Assembly: GCA_018065205.1 (NCBI GenBank)
Contig: JAGHTR010000095.1
Coordinates: forward strand, 1 to 14,146
DNA: 14,146 nt
Direction: 5' to 3'
Source of the DNA: Candidatus Colicola caccequi
GTDB taxonomy: Bacteria > Bacteroidota > Bacteroidia > Bacteroidales > Paludibacteraceae
The notes beneath the pieces are model-generated. The model searched no databases and had not been told where the DNA came from. It was given only the letters and a program-made list of their open reading frames with translations. How positions within the stretch are numbered: the stretch's first letter is position 1; every line of letters starts with the position of its first letter. This document shows, piece after piece, positions 1 through 7,844 of the stretch. The position numbers were made by a program, and so were the translations under genes.

Positions 1-207
1 GAGTCCAATCCGTCAATGGCGTTTCCGGATGGAAGCTCGCTTACAGAAGGGAATGACACAGGCAAACAATAAATGTGGGATGCGTCGTTGTAGGCTGTGA
101 GACGGGGGGTAGCCGCAGGGGCTTATAAACACCCGACAAACGCCCGACGTACAAAGCGACAACACCGCAAGAAGGATGATGAAAGATAACGTAAACGTAG
201 ATGTTGA
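1..207. other. Left-edge region with fragmentary open frames, no secure gene
   Basis: This stretch lies downstream of the pseudouridine synthase gene and is cut by the window edge. Nothing here is a secure gene. On the minus strand one frame is open from 207 to 16 but has no ATG; it begins with a hydrophobic run (LSFIILLAVLSLC) like a signal peptide. A second minus frame is open from 122 to the window edge and reads naturally (TPRLTAYNDASHIYCLPVSF...), also without ATG. The frames could be joined by a one-base slip near a run of six G at 104-109, so this may be the broken or mis-sequenced 5' end of an exported protein gene. On the plus strand a 23-codon frame from base 1 ends at TAA near base 72 and could instead be the end of a gene. 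I cannot decide between them. Confidence 0.3.
185..200. repeat. Hexamer-like repeat, inverted copy of the one at 3584-3598
   Basis: The plus strand reads gataacgtaaacgtag. Its first 15 bases match exactly, in opposite orientation, the repeat after the DUF2461 gene (3584-3598). It begins 8 bp beyond the stop codon of the pseudouridine synthase gene. The match is direct observation; any function is unknown. Confidence 0.6.
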
Positions 208-891
208 CTAAAGTAATTTGCGGAACTCCTTGGGGAGGGGGCTTTCAAAGTGAACAATTTGTTCGGTAGCAGGATGGATAAACTCAAGCACCTGAGCATG
301 CAAACACAAGCGGTCCACCGGGCTAAGGCTATTGCCATTACCATACTTGCGGTCGCCTACAATAGGGTGTCCAATCGAAGCCATGTGGACACGAATCTGA
401 TTGGTTCGACCGGTCTCTAAGTTCAGTTCCACGAGCGAATACGTCGAGTTCTCTCGGATGACTTTATAATTAGTGATAGCCAACGCACCACCATCATCCA
501 CCGGAGATGAATAGGTGACATAGTTCTGTCTATCTTCAGTCAACCATGTGCGAATCTGTCCTTCCTTCTTATCCAATATACCTTCCACGACCGCGATATA
601 GGTGCGTTTAGTAACTAACTCGCGCCAATACGCCCGCATATACTGCTGCATTTTTTGGTTTTTAGCCCATACTAGTACGCCGCTGGTTTCCCGGTCTAAG
701 CGATGCACGACATAGACGCCGTTACGAGGGTTCTTGCGTCGTTCATAGGCTTTGAGGATAGAGAAGACGGTCTGTTGCGTCGCTCCCGGATGGGTAGCGA
801 CGCTCAGTATACCGCGTTCCTTATTGACCACTAACAACTGGTCATCTTCAAAGAGCAGTTGCACTTGTGGGTGTTTGAGTTCAAATCGCAT
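208..891 (-). CDS. RluA-family RNA pseudouridine synthase
   Basis: The 227-residue product should convert specific uridines in rRNA or tRNA to pseudouridine in the cytoplasm; the target site cannot be told from sequence. The catalytic motif HRLDRETSG lies at residues 63-71, with D66 as the expected catalytic aspartate, and the family's later motif GRTNQIRVHMASIGHPIVGD is at about 161-180. There is no N-terminal S4 RNA-binding domain, so it is one of the short members. I chose the ATG at 891 because it forms a TAATG overlap with the stop of the upstream transporter-deaminase gene, suggesting translational coupling; an ATG 12 bases further upstream (903) is the alternative. The family is clear. 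The link to the upstream gene looks like shared transcription only, with no evident shared pathway. Confidence 0.93.
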   Translation of the reverse strand: MRFELKHPQVQLLFEDDQLLVVNKERGILSVATHPGATQQTVFSILKAYERRKNPRNGVYVVHRLDRETSGVLVWAKNQKMQQYMRAYWRELVTKRTYIAVVEGILDKKEGQIRTWLTEDRQNYVTYSSPVDDGGALAITNYKVIRENSTYSLVELNLETGRTNQIRVHMASIGHPIVGDRKYGNGNSLSPVDRLCLHAQVLEFIHPATEQIVHFESPLPKEFRKLL

Positions 892-3455
892 TATTTCTGC
901 CAAAGGTCAGTAAAGTCAAACTTATTGCCATCAAACAAGCCCTTATCGGTCAGTTTGATATCAGGAATAACACTAAGCGACATGAAGGCGAGTGTCATGA
1001 ACGGAGCCTTGTACTTGCAGCCGATACGTGCAGCGATGTTCTTGAGTTGTTGATGACGTCGAGCCACCTTATCTCCATCGCGGTAAGACATGAGTCCGGC
1101 AACGGGCAGCATGAGTTCAACTAACTCACGTCCATCCGATACCACAAGTCCTCCCTTGAGTTCAATCACCTTATTGATAGCCTCCACGATATCCTTATCC
1201 GTAGCGCCTAAGGCGATGATATTATGCGAATCATGTCCGATAGTGGAAGCCAATGCACCTTGTTTGAGTCCAAAGCCTTGGATAAATCCGACAGCAGGTT
1301 TTTGTTTAGAGTGACGACTCAGGCAAACGACTTTGAGCACATCGTTCTTGGTATCACTTACCACATTACCATTCTCCACCTTAGCGTCCGCCAAGACGAG
1401 TTTAGTGAGCAGCGAACCTTCGGTAGAACCAATCACCTTGAGTTTACCTTCCTGCGGCTCCACATGGATATCTGCCTCAGTAATCGGATCGGCTAAGAAA
1501 TGGTTAGGATAATTGGTATCCATTGGAGTTTTATCAATAAGCAGTTTATTGGTATAGATACCATCAGCCACCACTTGTTTACCATTGATATATGTCTCGG
1601 ACAGGTTGAACTCACGCAGGTTATCTACGGTGATGAAGTCGGCATTATCGCCCACTTGCAGCAGTCCGTGGTTGAGTCCATAATGGCGCACAGGGTTGAC
1701 GCAGGCGGCGGTAAGCACATCCATGACATCTATGCCACGTTGTACGGCGCGACGGCACATCTCGTTGATATAACCTTTACCGATTTCATCGGGGTACTTA
1801 TCATCGGAGCAGAACATGACCTTATCAGGAGCCTCGCTGATGATAGGAGCCAAGGCATCGAAGTCACAGGCAGCGGATCCTTCGCGAATCTGCACCATCA
1901 TACCCATCTGTACGCGCTCACGAGCACCCTCTAAGGTAGTGCATTCATGGTCGGTAGTGATGCCGGACCGGAAGTACTGCTGCAGGGCCTCACCGGTCAA
2001 GTTAGGCGCATGTCCATCCACCAGTTTACCACATGCTAACGTCTCCTCTATCTTCTGCATCACCTCCGGATCCTTATTCAATACACCCGGCACATTCATC
2101 ATCTCGCCTAAGCCATATACTTCTTCGCGTTTAAGCAGTTCCTTAACCTCTCTGACGCTCAGTTTGGCACCGGACGTCTCAAACGGTGTAGCAGGTACGC
2201 AACTGGGTGCAGCAAAGTGGAAATGGAAATTGACTTTCTTACCGCTATTAATCATATAATCAACACCCTCCACTCCTAATACATTGGCTATTTCGTGTGG
2301 GTCGGTAATGACACCAATCGTACCTTGTTCAACAGCGAGCCGCGCATAGTATTCAGGCAGTACCAAAGTGGATTCGATATGGATATGGGAGTCAATGAAT
2401 CCCGGCAGGATATATGTAGCGCTCTCCGGCACAACCGCCTCGGTAATGCGTTTGATCTTGCCATTTTGTATCTCAATCTCACCATCAAAGATGCGACGAT
2501 TAACCACATCAACGATATGTCCGAACTTAACCTCGATGGCGTTCTTGGTAGTGAGCAAATCCTCCTGCCGAGCGCGGTTCTGCTCCAATTGGCGCAGCAG
2601 CCATTGCTCTTGACGTTTCAGCACCACTTCACGGCTGCCATCACGAAGAAGCAACATCTTATTGCGTTGCTCCAGCAGTTGCTCAATCTGCTCCCGACTG
2701 CCTGCCCAACCAAAATCATCCAAGTCGGTAGATTTGATCCATGCAAATTGTGCATTCATATTAACGAGCAACATGACAACAAAGAGCACGATGGAGAACA
2801 CATTACCAATCATGACGAACATGATGATACTGGCAATACTATAGAACACCCAACATACCCATGCGTCGTTCTTCTTGTATATCATCCAGAAATTAGCCAA
2901 GAAAGACGAAGCAATCGTGCAGGCGGCAGCCACCTTAAGTGCCACATTATCACTCCAACCGTCCTTATTAATCAGTTTAGTAGCCAATACATAATCGATC
3001 ACCACAATCAGGATGGCGATTATTTGGGTCCATACGGCACCCTTTTGTCCCAAGAACTTAGGCGAAAAAGCGCCACCATCATCTTGGGCCTTCAGTGTAT
3101 CACGACGCCATCCGACCAATGATTTGATTTGGAAGGGCAAGAAGATACAAAGGTACAGAATGACTAAGTCGTAGTTGCCCTGCAAGTAAAACTGCCAACT
3201 CAACAGGACAGACATGATGAATCCCTCATAAAAACCGAAGTAGTTCCGGGGATTACGAATAGTCAGCACATAAGCCGTACCTAACACACTGGCAGGAATA
3301 CCGACGATAAAGGCTAAATTATTCCATTGTAACAAGACTCCTTTCAGTCCGGGATGGGCAAATTCCACCAGCCACAAAGTAAGGAATAACACAGCATAGA
3401 TGACCATACTGATAATGGTCATACGCATCATTTCATTAAAAAGTTCTTTTCTCAT
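891..3455 (-). CDS. PnuC-type membrane transporter fused to adenine deaminase
   Basis: One continuous 854-codon frame carries two enzymatically distinct halves. Residues about 10-240 hold several hydrophobic helices with features of PnuC vitamin/nucleoside transporters: the NYFGFYEGFIMSVLLSWQFY segment, FLPFQIKSLVGW, and FWMIYKKNDAWVCWVFYSIASI. Residues about 252-305 are a charged, probably helical linker rich in Q, E, R and L. Residues about 309-854 form a complete adenine deaminase (adenine to hypoxanthine plus ammonia): PGFIDSHIHIES with H357 and H359, DPHEIANVLG at 385-394, GHAP at 481, TTDHE at 500 and FCSDD at 548. Length and motifs of both halves look intact, so the deaminase should face the cytoplasm while anchored in the inner membrane. 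The ATG follows an A-rich leader only 25 bp after the tRNA. The substrate of the transporter half is unknown; adenine, adenosine or a pyridine nucleoside are possibilities. The domain calls are strong; the joint role is inference. Confidence 0.9.
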   Translation of the reverse strand: MRKELFNEMMRMTIISMVIYAVLFLTLWLVEFAHPGLKGVLLQWNNLAFIVGIPASVLGTAYVLTIRNPRNYFGFYEGFIMSVLLSWQFYLQGNYDLVILYLCIFLPFQIKSLVGWRRDTLKAQDDGGAFSPKFLGQKGAVWTQIIAILIVVIDYVLATKLINKDGWSDNVALKVAAACTIASSFLANFWMIYKKNDAWVCWVFYSIASIIMFVMIGNVFSIVLFVVMLLVNMNAQFAWIKSTDLDDFGWAGSREQIEQLLEQRNKMLLLRDGSREVVLKRQEQWLLRQLEQNRARQEDLLTTKNAIEVKFGHIVDVVNRRIFDGEIEIQNGKIKRITEAVVPESATYILPGFIDSHIHIESTLVLPEYYARLAVEQGTIGVITDPHEIANVLGVEGVDYMINSGKKVNFHFHFAAPSCVPATPFETSGAKLSVREVKELLKREEVYGLGEMMNVPGVLNKDPEVMQKIEETLACGKLVDGHAPNLTGEALQQYFRSGITTDHECTTLEGARERVQMGMMVQIREGSAACDFDALAPIISEAPDKVMFCSDDKYPDEIGKGYINEMCRRAVQRGIDVMDVLTAACVNPVRHYGLNHGLLQVGDNADFITVDNLREFNLSETYINGKQVVADGIYTNKLLIDKTPMDTNYPNHFLADPITEADIHVEPQEGKLKVIGSTEGSLLTKLVLADAKVENGNVVSDTKNDVLKVVCLSRHSKQKPAVGFIQGFGLKQGALASTIGHDSHNIIALGATDKDIVEAINKVIELKGGLVVSDGRELVELMLPVAGLMSYRDGDKVARRHQQLKNIAARIGCKYKAPFMTLAFMSLSVIPDIKLTDKGLFDGNKFDFTDLWQK

Positions 3456-3480
3456 GATTGATTATTTTTTGGTTTATTTG

Positions 3481-3552
3481 TAGTCCCACCGGGAATCGAA
3501 CCCGGATCTAAAGTTTAGGAAACTCGTATTCTATCCATTGAACTATGGGACC
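3481..3552 (-). tRNA. tRNA-Arg, anticodon CCU
   Basis: The minus strand folds as a 72-nt cloverleaf: acceptor GGTCCCA paired with TGGGACT (first pair G-U), discriminator A, D arm GTTC/GAAT with loop AATGGATA, anticodon loop TTCCTAA with anticodon CCT, T stem CCGGG/CCCGG with loop TTCGATT. Anticodon CCU reads AGG, so the tRNA carries arginine. The outermost anticodon-stem pair is a C-U mismatch. The 3' CCA is not encoded: the next bases are CAA. A perfect hairpin abuts the 5' end, and the pnuC-ade start codon lies 25 bp beyond the 3' end on the same strand. Confidence 0.95.
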
Positions 3553-3569
3553 GTCGTCGGAACGACGAC
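3553..3569 (-). other. Perfect 7-bp hairpin abutting the tRNA 5' end
   Basis: On the minus strand GTCGTCG-TTC-CGACGAC forms a perfect GC-rich stem with a three-base loop and ends exactly one base before tRNA position 1. No U tract follows, so it is not a standard intrinsic terminator. It could block upstream RNA from mispairing with the tRNA, mark a processing site, or slow polymerase at the end of the preceding operon. The structure is seen directly; the role is open. Confidence 0.6.
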
Positions 3570-3580
3570 TTCGGATATTA

Positions 3581-3608
3581 GTTTACGTTTACGTTATCGT
3601 TATCGTTC
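3581..3608 (-). repeat. Tandem ACGATA/ACGTAA repeat over the DUF2461 stop codon
   Basis: The minus strand reads two ACGATA-type units followed by two ACGTAA-type units (gaacgataacgataacg, then taaacgtaaac). The TAA stop codon of the DUF2461 gene (3600-3602) lies inside the array. The inner 15 bases recur in inverted orientation at 185-199. Confidence 0.7.
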
Positions 3609-4337
3609 AGGTTTTATATTATACTCCTCAAAGGTATAGTTGAGGAAGTCATTCATCGGTTTGGCGGCATGGGCGATAGTGATGAGATGCGTCATAAAGT
3701 CAGGAGCGCATACTTGCTCGTCCGTGAGGGGTGTAGAGAAGGTATAAGCCTTCCGTTTCAGCCACTCCGCCACCTGAGTAGCATGCGGTTCATCGATGCC
3801 GGTCAGGTCATATCCGGCAGGCACTTTTTTGAGCATCCATTCCGTATCAAAGTCACCGAAGAAAGTGCGCCAAGATGGGGTATTCATAATATCTTCCACT
3901 TCGTCATAGTTAGCCACTATCTCACGTCTCAGAGCGGTGAGCAGTTCCGGATTGGGGCACCATATACCTCCGGCGAACATACAATGTCCGGGCTGCAGAT
4001 GCAAGTAATAGCCACCCCGCATGGAATGTTTACCGGCGCTATTGGGTACATCATTCATAGGTGCAGCAGGGAAGGCGCCAAACCACTCCTTATAGGGACG
4101 TTTATCTGCGGAAAACCGCACATCCCGATAGATACGCCAGATGCACTGTTTAGGGGTAATCCCTTGCAGCGTAGCATCTATTTGAGTCAGTACGTCAATA
4201 TACTCCTGCGTAAGTGCTTCAAAGCGTTTACGGCACGCATCATAACGCGGTTTATTGGCTTGAAACCAATCACGGTTGTTATGCTGAGATAACTCAGAGA
4301 GGAAGACTAATATGTCTTTTATAGTCGCTTCAGACAT
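3600..4337 (-). CDS. DUF2461 family protein, function unknown
   Basis: The 245-residue product matches the DUF2461 family in its hallmark segments: NNRDWFQANKPRYD at residues 20-33 and WRIYRDVRFSADKRPYKEWFGAF at about 67-89. Members are typically about 220-250 residues, cytosolic, and of unproven function; I see no signal peptide or membrane segment. I chose the ATG at 4337, which gives a start (MSEATIKDILVFL) typical of the family and overlaps the end of rmlD by 19 bases in another frame; an ATG at 4358 would add seven residues. It is the last gene of the long operon before the tRNA, and its stop codon sits within a tandem repeat. The family call is firm, while nothing in the context explains its job. 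Confidence 0.88.
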   Translation of the reverse strand: MSEATIKDILVFLSELSQHNNRDWFQANKPRYDACRKRFEALTQEYIDVLTQIDATLQGITPKQCIWRIYRDVRFSADKRPYKEWFGAFPAAPMNDVPNSAGKHSMRGGYYLHLQPGHCMFAGGIWCPNPELLTALRREIVANYDEVEDIMNTPSWRTFFGDFDTEWMLKKVPAGYDLTGIDEPHATQVAEWLKRKAYTFSTPLTDEQVCAPDFMTHLITIAHAAKPMNDFLNYTFEEYNIKPER

Positions 4338-5155
4338 GCTTGTAATGAATCGGTCCAATAAGGAATTGATATACCGAATGTTGTTTTGACCTTTGCCTTA
4401 TCCAATACGCTATAATGTGGGCGTGGAGTCTTATATTGGTATTCCGAACTCAGGATAGGCAACACATGACACGAGATAGCTGCCTGGCGCAGGATTTCCA
4501 CCGTAAAATCATACCATGAGCATACGCCTTCATTGGTGAAATGATAGATTCCCGGATGCCATTGTGGAGCCTCAATAGCTGCATAGATGGCTTTAGCCAA
4601 GTCCTCGGCATAGGTAGGTGTACCTATTTGGTCATAGACCACACGCAGTTCATCTTTTTCTGCGCCATATCGCAGCATGGTTTTGACGAAGTTATTGCCA
4701 TAGGGCGAATAGAGCCATGCGGTACGGAAGATGATAGCCTCAGGATTGGCCTTCATCAGCAACTGTTCCCCCTCGTACTTAGTGCGTCCATACGCGGTAC
4801 GCGGAGCGACGGGGTCATCTTCCCGGCAGGGCACATGCTCATTCCCGGAGAACACATAGTCGGTGGATACATGAATGATTCTGCATCCGGCGGTGGCTAA
4901 GTTCTCCACGGCTAAAGCGTTAATCAGTCGTGCAGTCTGTTCGTCCTCCTCCGCTTTATCCACATTGGTATAGGCAGCGCAGTTGACGATGACACCTATG
5001 TTATTGTTGCGCACGTACGCGTGCACACTTTCGCGGTTGGTGATATCTAGTTCTTGCACATCCGTGAAGAAATACGTATGCGAACTGTGCAATGCGCTCA
5101 GATTGCGCATCTCGGTGCCTAACTGACCATTACAACCGGTTATTAATATATTCAT
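4319..5155 (-). CDS. rmlD: dTDP-4-dehydrorhamnose reductase
   Basis: This 278-residue NAD(P)H-dependent enzyme of the extended short-chain dehydrogenase superfamily makes the final step to dTDP-L-rhamnose, the donor of rhamnose for surface polysaccharide. Visible motifs are the nucleotide-binding GCNGQLG at residues 7-13, the NCAAYTNVDKAE segment at 58-69, STDYVFSG at 97-104 and the catalytic YGRTK (Y122, K126). Length is normal for the family, and no signal peptide is present, as expected for a cytoplasmic enzyme. The gene starts 2 bp after the rmlC stop and overlaps the DUF2461 gene by 19 bp, so it is certainly cotranscribed with rmlC. The companion genes rmlA and rmlB are not in the window and must lie elsewhere. 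Confidence 0.96.
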   Translation of the reverse strand: MNILITGCNGQLGTEMRNLSALHSSHTYFFTDVQELDITNRESVHAYVRNNNIGVIVNCAAYTNVDKAEEDEQTARLINALAVENLATAGCRIIHVSTDYVFSGNEHVPCREDDPVAPRTAYGRTKYEGEQLLMKANPEAIIFRTAWLYSPYGNNFVKTMLRYGAEKDELRVVYDQIGTPTYAEDLAKAIYAAIEAPQWHPGIYHFTNEGVCSWYDFTVEILRQAAISCHVLPILSSEYQYKTPRPHYSVLDKAKVKTTFGISIPYWTDSLQACLKRL

Positions 5156-5157
5156 AT

Positions 5158-5706
5158 CTAAAATGGGTTATCCAGGTCCTTTAATAAAGGATGTTTGGTA
5201 TCTTTGTCACTAATGATTCGTTGTTGAGTGGGCACTTGCCAATCGATGTTAAGAGTCGGATCGGACAGTAACAGTCCTCCATCGGCCTCAGGGTGATATA
5301 AGTTATCGCATTTATAGGTAAAGACCGCCTTTTCGCTGAGCACACTAAAACCATGGGCAAAGCCACGTGGGATGAAGAACTGCCGGTGGTTCTCTTCGGT
5401 CAGTTCCACACTGAACCACTGTCCGAACGTCTTGCTATCCTTACGCAGGTCCACAGCCACATCCAACACGCGTCCTTGCGTACAGCATACCAACTTAGCC
5501 TGGGTATAAGGCGGACGTTGGAAATGCAAGCCACGAACAACGCCGAAGGACGAGCACGATTGGTTATCCTGCACGAACTGCGCATCTATACCTGCTTCGC
5601 GGTAACGCTGTTCATTATACGTTTCTACAAAGTACCCTCGAGCATCGTGAAAGACCTTTGGTTCAATGATTAGTAATCCCTCTATGGGTGTTGTTATTAT
5701 TTCCAT
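5158..5706 (-). CDS. rmlC: dTDP-4-dehydrorhamnose 3,5-epimerase
   Basis: This 182-residue cupin-fold enzyme epimerises C3 and C5 of the dTDP-4-keto-6-deoxy sugar, the step before RmlD. The family start MEIITTPIEGLLIIEPKVFHDARGYFVETY is recognisable, and the catalytic histidine lies in VRGLHFQ (H61), followed by FIPRGFAHGF at 111-120 and the TYKCDNLYHPEADGG segment at about 130-144 that holds the catalytic tyrosine. I chose the ATG at 5706; a longer in-frame ATG at 5772 would add 22 residues lacking similarity to the family and would overlap the upstream barrel-protein gene. The gap to that gene is 10 bp. Length and motifs are complete. Confidence 0.96.
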   Translation of the reverse strand: MEIITTPIEGLLIIEPKVFHDARGYFVETYNEQRYREAGIDAQFVQDNQSCSSFGVVRGLHFQRPPYTQAKLVCCTQGRVLDVAVDLRKDSKTFGQWFSVELTEENHRQFFIPRGFAHGFSVLSEKAVFTYKCDNLYHPEADGGLLLSDPTLNIDWQVPTQQRIISDKDTKHPLLKDLDNPF

Positions 5707-5716
5707 TATACTATAT

Positions 5717-6913
5717 TTATTTCTCAAATAATCCGCGTAATAACGCGCCATGTTTATCGTGTAATACACCATTCAGGTCAAATCGCACAATCAGTTGCTG
5801 TTGATGTTGCAGCCGTTTGGTGCAGTTATCATAGTGCATATTCCAACTCATGTAGCAATTCACGAAACTGGAGCGATACAGATAGACGAAAAAGTCCGTT
5901 CGGTTGTAGAAAGTAGCCTGGTAGAACGGGTCTCCTTGGCACATAAGGCTTCCGATAGGTGTTCCTAAGTTATCTGCATTACGTAGTGGTTGCAAGTTAT
6001 TGCCCACGTATGTGGTATTTTTGACGCCCAAGAACCACCAGTTCAGATAGACTTCGGCTAACATGCCATGCATATTAAAGGACTGTTCGTTCTTGCGATC
6101 TCGTGCATAGCCGTATATGTACGACACTTTAATGGCTAACGAATCCAATGGTGTCATTTGCGTGAAGTCCAATCCTATATGTGCACTTACGTTAACATCG
6201 TCATACAAGGACTCCGCAGCGTGTTTCTCCGGGTCTCCGGAGCAAGCGGTATGGTTCATGTGGACCAAACCACCGGTGAAGAACCACTTATGTTGGTACT
6301 GGCCGTTAAAGAGTATGCGGAACATCTCCCGTCTATCTTGCGCCAAGGCTCCGCGCCAGTCGCACATGAACTCGGCGTAACCGCGTTTATCCTGATAGGA
6401 GATTAATGCACCTTGTATATTAGGACGTGCATAGGCTATGCTATCGTATTGCAACCAGTCCGGCATACTCAGTATACGGTTTTCGTAGGGTATGGCACCT
6501 AATTGCAGGTTAACTCCATAATGGCTGAAATGGTAATACGCAGTAGGAACGACATTAGCATCTTTCCAATTTCCCCCTAAAGGTTGGGTGTATCTCACGC
6601 CGGCTATCAAACGATGTGAGCCACCTATACGGTCCTTTATTTGCACGCCGACGGTAGGAGAGAGACGGAAGGCAAAGAGCGTCTGCGGAATCTGGTAATG
6701 ATCACCTATTTCATAGTACTCGCGGTTATCAAAATACGAATCAAAATCCACATCATAGATGAACCGCACTTTCTTAGCCTCACGCTCCGCTTCTTTCTGC
6801 TCGTACGCCGAATCCACAAAAGCGGCAGGAGGGTTCTTGGCATAACGCATCCAGAATCCTTGTGCCGACGCCATGGTAGGCAATAGCATCAATATGAGCC
6901 ACGTCTTATTCAT
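5717..6913 (-). CDS. Exported protein, probable outer-membrane beta-barrel
   Basis: I recognise this only as a type of conserved Bacteroidales hypothetical protein. The 398-residue product begins with a signal peptide (MNKTWLILMLLPTMASAQG, probable cut after ASA at 17). After a charged stretch (about 36-48) it is rich in alternating aromatic and polar segments such as HRLIAGVRYTQPLGG, GVNLQLGAIPYENRI, AEVYLNWWFLGVKN and QLIVRFDLNGVL, as in outer-membrane beta-barrels. It does not end in the usual terminal aromatic residue; the last residues are GLFEK, so the last strand may be internal to that. The start at 6913 overlaps phoH by 8 bp; an ATG at 6919 would add two residues. It is followed by rmlC, so an envelope role is plausible but unproven. 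Confidence 0.8.
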   Translation of the reverse strand: MNKTWLILMLLPTMASAQGFWMRYAKNPPAAFVDSAYEQKEAEREAKKVRFIYDVDFDSYFDNREYYEIGDHYQIPQTLFAFRLSPTVGVQIKDRIGGSHRLIAGVRYTQPLGGNWKDANVVPTAYYHFSHYGVNLQLGAIPYENRILSMPDWLQYDSIAYARPNIQGALISYQDKRGYAEFMCDWRGALAQDRREMFRILFNGQYQHKWFFTGGLVHMNHTACSGDPEKHAAESLYDDVNVSAHIGLDFTQMTPLDSLAIKVSYIYGYARDRKNEQSFNMHGMLAEVYLNWWFLGVKNTTYVGNNLQPLRNADNLGTPIGSLMCQGDPFYQATFYNRTDFFVYLYRSSFVNCYMSWNMHYDNCTKRLQHQQQLIVRFDLNGVLHDKHGALLRGLFEK

Positions 6914-7844
6914 TGTCATTCGTATTATATGCTTTCACTATCTCTTTCACCAACGGATGGCGCACGATGTCCTTGTCCGTGAAGGTAATACAGGCAATAC
7001 CTGCTATCTGTTTGAATCGTTCAATAGCATCGCGCAAGCCACTTTTTTGGGACATTGGCAAGTCCACTTGCGTGAGGTCGCCCGTGACAATCATCTTGCC
7101 ATTGATGCCTAATCGAGTCAGGAACATCTTAAGTTGGGCAATGGTGGTGTTTTGGGCCTCATCCAGGATGACCACGGCATCACTTAGCGTACGACCGCGC
7201 ATAAAAGCCAATGGAGCAATCTGAATAACACCTTTCTCCATGTATTCCTCCAGTTTATTGCTGGGAATCATATCCTGCAACGCATCGTATAAGGGTTGCA
7301 AGTACGGGTCTATTTTCTCGCGCATATCGCCGGGCAGGAAGCCTAATTTCTCACCTGCCTCTACAGCAGGACGGGACAGGATAATGCGTTTCACTTCTTT
7401 GTTCTTGAGAGCCCGAACAGCCAAGGCGATGGCGGTGTAGGTCTTACCACTTCCGGCAGGTCCCACCGCCAGCAGCAAATCGTTCGTGCGGTATGCATCT
7501 ACCAGTTTCTGCTGATTGAGGCTCCGTGCCGTAATCATCTTGCCACCGACGCCATGCAAGATGAGGTTGGCTGTTTTTTGAGGTTCTGGACGCTCGCCAT
7601 GCAGTATTTGCAGGATCTGCACCTCGGTGAGAGCATTATGCTGAATGCAGAATTCCTCGCATGCACGAAGGGATTGTTCGAAATGCTGTATACTGCTTTC
7701 CGAACCTGTCACCTTCACTTCATAACCACGCGCCACCACTCTTACATCGGGGTGCTGGTCTTTTAGGCACAACATATTACGATTATTCAAACCATAAAAA
7801 GTTGTTGTATCTAACGTCTCATTCAGTTCAATAATTGCGTCCAT
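6906..7844 (-). CDS. phoH: PhoH-family ATPase
   Basis: The 312-residue product is a PhoH-like P-loop ATPase of the YbeZ type, implicated in RNA metabolism and ribosome-related stress responses in other bacteria. An N-terminal domain (about 1-95) with a small RNA-binding-like fold precedes the ATPase core: Walker A GPAGSGKT at 128-135, Walker B VVILDEAQN at 224-232, and the downstream IVTGDLTQVDLP at 252-263. Length is typical. Its start overlaps the end of the HSDR_N gene by 22 bp, and its own end overlaps the barrel-protein gene by 8 bp, implying translational coupling on both sides. The family is certain. The exact RNA partner cannot be read from sequence; its usual partner gene ybeY is not adjacent. 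Confidence 0.95.
   Translation of the reverse strand: MDAIIELNETLDTTTFYGLNNRNMLCLKDQHPDVRVVARGYEVKVTGSESSIQHFEQSLRACEEFCIQHNALTEVQILQILHGERPEPQKTANLILHGVGGKMITARSLNQQKLVDAYRTNDLLLAVGPAGSGKTYTAIALAVRALKNKEVKRIILSRPAVEAGEKLGFLPGDMREKIDPYLQPLYDALQDMIPSNKLEEYMEKGVIQIAPLAFMRGRTLSDAVVILDEAQNTTIAQLKMFLTRLGINGKMIVTGDLTQVDLPMSQKSGLRDAIERFKQIAGIACITFTDKDIVRHPLVKEIVKAYNTNDNE

Noticed and set aside
2295..3122. Long plus-strand open frame of 275 codons
   Set aside because: It runs opposite to the pnuC-ade gene, has low-complexity His/Asn/Gln-rich sequence typical of a shadow frame, and resembles no protein I know.
3553..3569. Intrinsic terminator after the DUF2461 gene
   Set aside because: The hairpin is perfect but is followed directly by the tRNA, with no U tract.
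185..3608. CRISPR array
   Set aside because: The short repeats have no regular spacers and no cas genes are present.
3629..3636. A perfect TAnnTTTG (TACCTTTG) on the minus strand, 77 bp upstream of the tRNA
   Set aside because: It lies inside the DUF2461 gene and has no TTTG at the expected distance upstream, so it is probably chance; only mapping of transcript starts could rescue it.
3669..4292. Plus-strand open frame of 207 codons
   Set aside because: It is antisense to the DUF2461 gene, whose family motifs are clear.
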